From assembly GCF_000611645.1 (NCBI RefSeq), contig NW_014013424.1:1-15654 (forward strand): a DNA stretch of 15,654 nucleotides. The letters run 5' to 3'. Source of the stretch: Monoraphidium neglectum. Lineage: Eukaryota; Chlorophyta; Chlorophyceae; Sphaeropleales; Selenastraceae. Shown here in pieces: positions 9,857 to 15,654 of this stretch. The notes beneath the pieces were generated by a model, which did not search any database, had not been told where the DNA came from, and saw nothing but the letters and a program-made list of their open reading frames with translations. A program made the position numbers and the translations under genes. The stretch's first letter is position 1. Every line of letters starts with the position of its first letter.

Positions 9857-10490
9857 CAGCGTTGGCTGGCTGCTTTTTCACGGGAACTTGGCGCTTGGCT
9901 ACGCGCACGCGGGCCGACCCTGTCGTGGTAACGGATGCTCCAAGCGAGGCGTTTGCGGCCAGCCAGGCAGGCTTGTTGGAGCCAGCAGGCTGCAGTGCAG
10001 GGTGGGCGCAGGGGGGCGGGGGGTCCTAACAAGGGGCGCGGGGCTGCGACGCCGTGAGGGTCCTGTGGGTTCGCGCACGGCGGGAAGGGCGGGTTCCTCC
10101 TGCTGCCGGTTGCATGGGCAAAGTTGGTGACGTGGGGACCACGCAGTTGAATACGTAGTTGCTGATGGCTGCAAGCGTCTGGCACCTTTGCGATTGGGGG
10201 CTTTGCGGCTGTGACCTTGACGAGCGATCGGCGGCATCGACGGGAATGAGAAGTCTCACGTCACACTTCAAGCGGGAGCACGGGAGCAACGCACGTATGG
10301 TGGTATCAAGTGCCCCTGCCCATTCATTGCGATTATATCATACATATTCTAATCGAGCCTTTGCTTTATCCTCAAGCCCAGAAGTGTTCACTCGTGAATT
10401 CGCAGTGGCCTCCTTCCAGCTTGACCAAGGCCTAGCGAAACGTGTCACCGCAGCCCAGCCGTAAAGTTAGGCATATATTCGAAACCCTGC
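9857..10490. other. RTF2 3' flank and upstream region of the secreted-protein gene
   Basis: No supportable gene. The first ~200 bases are GC-rich and likely belong to the RTF2 3' untranslated region, though no TGTAA is visible. From about 10300 the sequence turns AT-rich towards the next start. Open frames on both strands lack protein-like or splice-consistent content. Confidence 0.5.
10332..10347 (+). promoter_or_regulatory. AT-rich, TATA-like element
   Basis: ATTATATCATACATAT stands out from the GC-rich surroundings about 145 bases before the ATG of the secreted-protein gene. A second such patch (CATATATTC, 10472-10480) lies just before the ATG. Either could be a core promoter or leader element. 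The transcription start is unknown. Confidence 0.3.
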
Positions 10491-11484
10491 ATGGCGCCCG
10501 CCAGGATGAGGGGCAGGAGAGCCGTATTCAGCGTTTGGGTGGCGTCTTTGATTCTCGCCTCCTCCATCCACGGTGCGTGCCTCGCGAAAGCGTCAAGAAT
10601 GCAGTAGATCGTGACTGTAAGCCTTCCATCCGACCAGGTCCAGCTGTCGTCGCCCGCGCACCGCCGCAGCCCAGTGCTTCATTGCTAGTGTGGCGTTCCC
10701 ACTCAGCACTCCCATCCTGCTTGGCCCCTCCACGGCCTCGTCGCAGGCGCGCTTGCGAGCAGGTTATTACTGAACACAGCGCCTCCGAAGCGGCCGGCGG
10801 GGTTTCTGCAGTCTATTGACGTCGCGTCGCCATCACCTGCAGCAGCTGCGGCGCGCCCGCGCGCGCCGCCAAAGCCCTGTGATGATGTCAGAGTCGTCAC
10901 GACTTTCAAAGTCCTTGTCAACCCGAAGACCGGGCGGCGGGTGATCAACGGCACGACGACCGTCACCAACAACAAGGCATTCGTGCTGGCATTTGAGCGC
11001 GTCGGCGTGCGCCTGTGCTCGCGGATCGCGGAAGAGGGCCACCTGCGGGAGACAGCGACGTGCCCCCACAAAGACGCCCTGGCCGGCAAGGCCGTCGCGT
11101 GCACGTGGCGCATCCTCCTGCCGGCGCCGCCTGAGGTCGGCGCCAACACAGCGGACTGGTCGGGCATCATGAGGTGCGGCGGCGAGGGCCAACGTCGGGT
11201 GTGTGTTCGTTTGTGACCCATGCGAGAGGGGCGAGGCCGCCGCGCCGCCTGCGACGTGCAGCAGCATACAGCAGGCCAGTCCTCCCGGCTGATATGTGGC
11301 TGCCTGTGCTGCCTGTTTGCAAACAAACAAATAAACATTTATTCCCTTCATCACACCCGCAACCTCGCCCCGCAGCTCTGTCCAGCTGTCAATATCTGGG
11401 GAGCGCTGCCTGAGCCCTATCGCCAGCCCAGCCACTGGCGAGCCATCGGGCGGCAGCTGCTCGGCTACCTCCGACAACTTCTGA
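10491..11484 (+). CDS. secreted six-cysteine protein of unknown family, three exons
   Basis: I do not recognise a family. Exons 10491-10572, 10747-11173 and 11376-11484 join with matching phases (1, then 2), giving 205 aa and ending with TGA. The N terminus is a clear signal peptide: basic start (MAPARMRGRR), hydrophobic core (VFSVWVASLILASS), then a likely cleavage near HGALA/SR at residue 31. A Pro/Ala-rich linker (about 55-71) precedes a compact region beginning PCDDVRVVTTFKVLV and containing NGTTTVTN (N-glycosylation sequon at Asn95). The mature part has six cysteines (72, 118, 133, 146, 181, 198), an even number that fits disulfides. WSGIM and the Cys-rich tail (CLSPIASP, GGSCSATSDNF) follow. 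It is probably extracellular or in the cell wall. A distant resemblance in style to pherophorin-type wall glycoproteins (Pro-rich linker plus Cys domain) is only an impression. RNA evidence is lacking, but the closing phases and signal peptide argue against chance. Confidence 0.7.
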
Positions 11485-12845
11485 GCAGCCTCCCTGTCCG
11501 ATGGGCACAGCAAATGGAGAAGACTACTATTGCCACGCCGTCATCCATCACAACTGCGCGTGTGTTTAACCGGCAGCCACCAGCTGTACCGCGCTTCAAA
11601 TTTGGGAGGTCCCCACATTTGTGAAATCATGCATGTTTGTGTCATTACTTGGTGACCATTTCTGGCGGTGCAGCGATGTGGGCCCATCGCGCGCGCTGCC
11701 ACGCAGCGTTCAAACAGCTGGCGGGCTTCCCCTGAATCGCCTTCCCCCAGCAAGCCCACGAGCCCTCCATCCGCGCACCCTCTTGCAAGCTCGGCGGCGC
11801 CACCGCACCGCTTGTAATTTGGCTTCTGCCACCCTACTCTTGAATAACCTCTGCTCTTGCAGCTTGACACAGCTGTCCGACTGAACTGGCAGCACTTGGA
11901 TGTTTTCACATGATGCTGATCCTTGGCGACGTGACTGCGCCACACCCCTTGCCGGCCCACCTCCGGTTTTCCCGGCCCCTGGTTTCGTGCATGCCCTCAC
12001 AAGTGCATGCCATGGTCGCGCCATGTCGTGGCTCAGACGAGTGCATGTGGCACGTGCATTTGGCACGGCCCTTGTCGCCTTGGTGTAATGCCGCTGTTGC
12101 ACCAGTGCCCCGCTGCACCAGCAGCACGCTGCAGTCTTGAAGCCCAGGCAACGTGGCTTGGCTGTCGCTGATATGTACTGCCGGCCGCGGCGCCAACGGC
12201 CACTCGCCGTGCGGGTGGATTGCGCCGTAGGCGCCCCGCTGCCCCGCAGCCACACGACGTGACACCTCAGCGCTCGCATGTCGGAGCAAGCGCCGAGGAT
12301 CACAACGCCAGTAATTACCGCTCCAATATGCATCTCCTCACGCCAGAGTTTGCCCAGGCAGGCTGGCTGCAAATTGCCGCAGTCCAGCTGTGCACGTTTG
12401 ACCCACGCCACCGCCCGCAAGGACATTGAAACGCTGCTTGCTTGCACCAGACCTGCTAATCTTCCCAAAGCAGCAGCAAGCAAGGGTGTGTGCGTTCAAG
12501 TCATCTGTGGAGTGAATGTTACCAGTGCTCATGCTGCCACAGGTGAAAGCGCACCTCCATCTGCAAGTCTGCAATCAGGTGACTGGGCCCTGCCATGCCA
12601 CGACACGGCACGGGCGTGGCACAGAGTTTGGCAATTATGGGTAGAACATTAAACCATCAACCATATCATGCATGCATCAAAAGCCGCGGGGTTGGATCGA
12701 GATTGAAGCGCCGGTCACTGGATGGATGGATTCCTGGTTGTTCAGGCGAGGGACTCAGGAATAGGACACCTTTAACAGCGTCTACGGTCTTTCATATACA
12801 CCTCGTCAGCCTCTTCTGCTCCTCAGCGGCCCGTTCATAGCAAAA
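11485..12845. other. long intergenic region with unassigned open frames
   Basis: This 1361-base stretch lies between the secreted-protein stop and the ACP start. It holds TGTAA motifs (11813, 12084) and GTGCATG-rich sequence near 11990-12060. Two minus-strand stretches look mildly protein-like. One, near 12140-12240, reads GAYGAIHPHGEWPLAP then VLLVQRG. The other, near 11680-11810, reads AAELARGCADGGLVGLLGEG. I could not build a spliced gene from them, and plus-strand frames over the same area are equally open. The last ~60 bases before the ACP start are pyrimidine-rich, like a leader. Confidence 0.4.
11813..11817 (+). terminator. candidate TGTAA poly(A) signal of the secreted-protein gene
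   Basis: This is the first TGTAA downstream of the stop at 11484, about 330 bases away, which is similar to the spacing seen after the patatin-like and ACP genes. A second copy is at 12084. The assignment rests on position only. Confidence 0.35.
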
Positions 12846-14368
12846 ATGGCTCTGTCTCTGAACAAGGCTGCTACCCGCGCCGTGCGCGCTACGGTGTGTT
12901 TCTTGGACCCTTAATTGCGCGTACCTGGCTGGTGTCGGGCAATGGGGGACCGTGGGAGCACGGCCGCGTGGCACTCCTCCTGCGTGCAGCCAATCTGACT
13001 TTGGCTTCGCGCGCCTGTATTCTCTCAGGCCCCGGCTCCCCGCATGGTGGCCTTCCGCCGTGTGGCCTGCCGCGCTGTGGTGAGTGTTCGAGGAGATGGC
13101 AGGCGTTGTGCCGGGAGGAGGCGCTGATCCCGGGGCTGGCTCATGTAGCTCCGATAGATGATTGCAGTGTGCTTTTATTGGCGAATTTCAGCGAGTGGAT
13201 CGGTTTCCTGAGTTGTGGCCCTGGTCGCTGCTCGCTGTGCTGAGCGCTGTGCTAACCCGCCACGCCGCCAGGCGAGCAGCGCGCAGCTCGGCCGCACTCC
13301 AGCGATGCAGCAGCCTAAAAAGCGCTCGCCAGCATCTCTCGATGCGATCGGCACCCGCTCCCCTTGAGCGCGGCGGCCCCGGCGCGGTTGACGCCCGGGC
13401 CGACAACCGCCAAGCCTCTGGACCCCCACTGCCCTCTTGCCCCCTCGCGCCTACAGGACAAGGAGCAGGTGCTGGCCGAGGTCCGCGGCATCATCAGCGA
13501 GCAGCTGGGCACCGAGCTGGAGAAGGTGCGCCCCGCTGCCGCCCAACGGCCCCCTCGCAACCCTTGGTCTGGCCGCGCGCCCGCCCGCCTGCCTTGGTCT
13601 GGCCGCGCGCCCGCCCGCCTGCCCGACCACCCGCGAGCGAATCTTCGGCTGGGGAAGTATACATGGGCTGGTTTCCGAGCGTCCAGCGGCGCGCAGGCAT
13701 GGCTGCAGGAGGCCACCATACACTGCAATGTCGGTCTACAAAGGACGCGGTCCAATTGCTAGAGCCATCGATTCGTGCCGTGCGAAGGCAACCGCGCACA
13801 GCCTGACGCCCCGGCAGGCCCCTGCCGAGCCGGGCCGGACGCGTCGTCGTCCCTGCGGCTGACCTTACCTCTGTCTGTGCCCCGCACGGCTCCGCAACAG
13901 GTCTCCCCCGGCTCCAAGTTTGTTGACCTGGGCGCCGACTCGCTCGACACCGTGAGTCCTCAGGGGCAAAAGTTGGGTCCGGGGAGCGGAGACGAGATCC
14001 AGGGACGGCCCTGCTGCAGCGCAAGCACCCCCGGGTGTCAGGCGCCGCGGCGGAGGCGTTCGCGCCGACGCCAGACGACTGGCCGTCGCGCAGCCTGCGC
14101 CTGGGGTCGGGCGGCCGAGGCCCGGGCTCCCCTCGATTCAGCTATCCACCTGCCCTCGAGGCCCCCGCCTTGCCCGCCACGCCTGATGCCCTGCATCCGT
14201 CGCCCCACGCTCGGGCCCCACCCCGCCGCCCCTGAACCCTGGCAGGTTGAGATCATGATGGCCCTGGAGGAGAAGTTTGACATCACCCTGGATGAGGAGG
14301 GCGCCGAGAAGATCTCCACCGTGCAGGAGGCCGCCGACCTTATCGCCGCCCAGGTCGCCAGCAAGTAG
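12846..14368 (+). CDS. ACP: plastid acyl carrier protein precursor, five exons
   Basis: Carries growing acyl chains on 4'-phosphopantetheine during type II fatty acid synthesis in the chloroplast stroma. Exons 12846-12893, 13029-13079, 13457-13525, 13901-13951 and 14246-14368 are all joined in phase 0, giving 113 aa. Residues 1-33 are Ala/Arg-rich without acidic residues (MALSLNKAATRAVRAT, then APAPRMVAFRRVACRAV), a typical plastid transit peptide. The mature domain begins DKEQVLAEVRGIISEQLGTE. It contains FVDLGADSLDT with the attachment Ser70, then VEIMMALEEKFDITLDEEGA, and ends ADLIAAQVASK. Intron 4 splits the signature between DSLDT and VEIMM. The ATG context (AAAAATGGC) is favourable. The precursor is slightly short for a plastid ACP, so an additional small exon in the 377-base second intron is possible, but none is needed for phase. 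Confidence 0.95.
13562..13621. repeat. exact 30-base tandem duplication in ACP intron 3
   Basis: Two identical 30-base units lie head to tail (13562-13591 and 13592-13621), each starting CCTTGGTCTGG and ending CCGCCCGCCTG. They lie wholly in the intron between ACP exons 3 and 4. Complete identity suggests a recent slippage or unequal-exchange event. Confidence 0.9.
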
Positions 14369-14963
14369 AGCCGCATGTATGCAAACCAGCGGCGCGCCGC
14401 GTGTACAAACCGGCCCGGCGGCTCCGTGCGCAGGCTCGCTGTGCGATCGCCGGGCGGGCGCCGCCGCGGGGGCGCCCGGCCGGCGGGCACGCTCCGGGAG
14501 CGGCCGGCGCGCGGCGGCGGGCCGGGGCAGCGCGCCGGGCTCCCTCGGGGTTGAGGGAGACGCGCAAGCACAGGCTGTGTATCTATCTGCTGTCAATCAG
14601 ATTTCAAAAGACCGGATTGCGGGGCCGCGCGCCCGCGCGTGCGCATCTTTTCTTACTTGCACGTGCAATATGATGTGCCTGCCTAGCCTGACTGTAAAAC
14701 CAACGTCCATTCATTGTCTGTATGAGGTCAGCCGGGGCGGGTTGTCTGGAGTGCGGAGAAGACGATTGCACAGGGCCCATCCAGCAGCTGGTGCGTTGCA
14801 AAGACATGCAGGGACGCCGCAGTAGGCGCTTTCACACGGTGCCGCAGGCAATCCCGCTGCAGACTATCCCAACAACCTAGTGTGGTCGCCGCTGCATTGT
14901 GAGCGGGGACAGATCGGACGGCGCTGCCGCCCTGCCGCTGCCGCCAGTGCAGCCCGCCCTGCG
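14369..14963. other. tail-to-tail intergenic region between ACP and the aminotransferase
   Basis: The two genes converge across 595 bases. The first part, very GC-rich (14400-14560), contains an eight-base stem (14455-14462 with 14471-14478) in the presumed ACP 3' untranslated region. I find no TTACA (minus-strand TGTAA) between the aminotransferase stop and about 14640. No gene is supportable here. Confidence 0.5.
14693..14697 (+). terminator. candidate TGTAA poly(A) signal of the ACP gene
   Basis: TGTAA lies 325 bases after the ACP stop in a locally AT-richer stretch, and it is the green-algal poly(A) signal. It is supported by position and by the similar spacing after other genes in the window. 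Confidence 0.5.
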
Positions 14964-15654
14964 TCACGCGCCGCCGCCGCGGCCGCTCCAGGCCGCCCCG
15001 CGGACGTCCCCGCGCAGCTGCTGGACGGCTTCCGCCAGGTGCTCGTACTGATCGATGCGGTTGTACACCTTGAGTGGAGGGGGGGCCGCGGATTGGGGCT
15101 GTCAGCACAGCCTAGACAGGTCCAGGCTAGTTTGCCCCTTTGCGCATCCCTTCACGCTTCCCCATCCCACAAGGTACGTAATGGGCTAACGGCAGGGCAG
15201 TCCAGGGCGGCGGCGCACATGCGACCAGCGTGCAGACCTTTCGCGGGCATCGCCTGGTTCACAGCGTGCATGAATGGTTTACTATGGCACCTGTCACCCC
15301 GTACGCCCTGCGGCCTCAAGCCTGAGCACGTCGTTTTTGCCCTCCCTGCCTCGCCACCCACCGTCATCCGACCGCATGCAGCAAAGCAAGCACACAGCGA
15401 CTAGGCAGCTCACCTGAGCTGATATGCGGCAGTACAAGCGGCCGCCCACGCAGGCGACCGGCACCTCGATCCGCCACCGCGCCCGCAAGTGCCGCTGAAG
15501 CAGCAGCGCGCCCTCCGGCGTCCGCGGCAGCTCGCCGCGCGCCGCCGCCGCCGCCGCCTCGCCGGCGGCGCCGCTGGCGGCCCCCGTCCCGCCGACACCG
15601 TCCTGCGGCGGCGGCGGGGACAGCAGCGGCTCTGGCAGCCGCACGGCCGCGAGC
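14964..15654 (-). CDS. C-terminal exons of a class V aminotransferase (L-cysteine desulfhydrase / isopenicillin-N-epimerase-like), partial
   Basis: Only the last two exons are in the window: 15654-15414 (5' part beyond the right edge) and 15068-14964 with stop TGA. The joint is in phase 0, with donor GTGAGC and acceptor CTCAAG. The sequence RWRIEVPVACVGGRLYCRIS followed by AQ and VYNRIDQYEHLAEAVQQL is the typical C-terminal small domain of PLP-dependent class V aminotransferases of the isopenicillin-N-epimerase-like group, which in plants includes L-cysteine desulfhydrase (cysteine to pyruvate, ammonia and sulfide). The PLP lysine and other catalytic residues lie in the missing part, so the reaction cannot be confirmed. 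A Pro/Ala/Gly-rich insert (about 15545-15630) precedes the conserved region. The C terminus is Gly-rich. It is convergent with the ACP gene. Confidence 0.75.

Noticed and set aside
9857..10464. Plus-strand open frames between RTF2 and the secreted-protein gene
   Set aside because: They start near the RTF2 stop, have no splice-consistent extension or motif, and show no coding-like codon bias.
10833..11513. Minus-strand open frame of 226 codons opposite the secreted-protein gene
   Set aside because: Its start region looks faintly protein-like, but it has no signal or family motif and crosses the plus-strand introns. The plus-strand model has a signal peptide and exact phase matches.
1..15654. 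An operon-like or defence/mobile system
   Set aside because: Genes are intron-rich, individually spaced and of unrelated cellular function. No transposase, integrase, terminal repeats, CRISPR spacing or ribosome-binding-site pattern was found.

Overview
This window looks like nuclear DNA of a GC-rich green alga. The grounds are multi-exon genes with GT-AG introns of roughly 200-600 bases, G/C-ending codons, Ala/Gly-rich low-complexity inserts, candidate TGTAA poly(A) signals of the chlorophyte type, and a plastid acyl carrier protein whose core resembles those of green algae. A trebouxiophyte (Chlorella-like) is plausible but not proven. No prokaryotic features, CRISPR array, transposon, rRNA or tRNA gene was seen.

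Layout: (1) 1-547, minus strand: probable 5' part of an unidentified gene running off the left edge, divergent from the next gene. (2) 1555-4489, plus: six-exon patatin-like phospholipase. (3) 5059-8020, plus: six-exon PP2C-type protein phosphatase, 563 aa, with the conserved metal-binding motifs present. (4) 8285-9856, plus: three-exon RTF2 protein with an N-terminal ubiquitin fold, starting only 264 bases after the phosphatase. (5) 10491-11484, plus: three-exon, 205-aa secreted protein with six cysteines that I do not recognise. (6) 12846-14368, plus: five-exon plastid acyl carrier protein precursor, 113 aa. (7) 14964-15654, minus: the last two exons of a class V (PLP) aminotransferase, most like plant L-cysteine desulfhydrase / isopenicillin-N-epimerase-like proteins, convergent with the ACP gene and cut by the right edge.

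These are independently transcribed eukaryotic genes, not an operon. The patatin lipase and the ACP both touch lipid metabolism, but nothing in the sequence links them. Exon models were built by hand from splice dinucleotides, reading phase and family motifs. In genes 3-6 all phases close exactly. In gene 2 one junction (exon 2/3) is ambiguous.

The most interesting item is the RTF2 protein. In the spliced model its ubiquitin fold ends in LRLRGG at residues 71-76, the same sequence and numbering as the C terminus of ubiquitin, followed by a Gly-rich linker. This suggests a ubiquitin-like precursor that a deubiquitinase might cleave. The secreted six-cysteine protein is the best candidate for an undescribed family. 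All 19 donor sites in the models begin GTG, mostly GTGAG or GTGCG.
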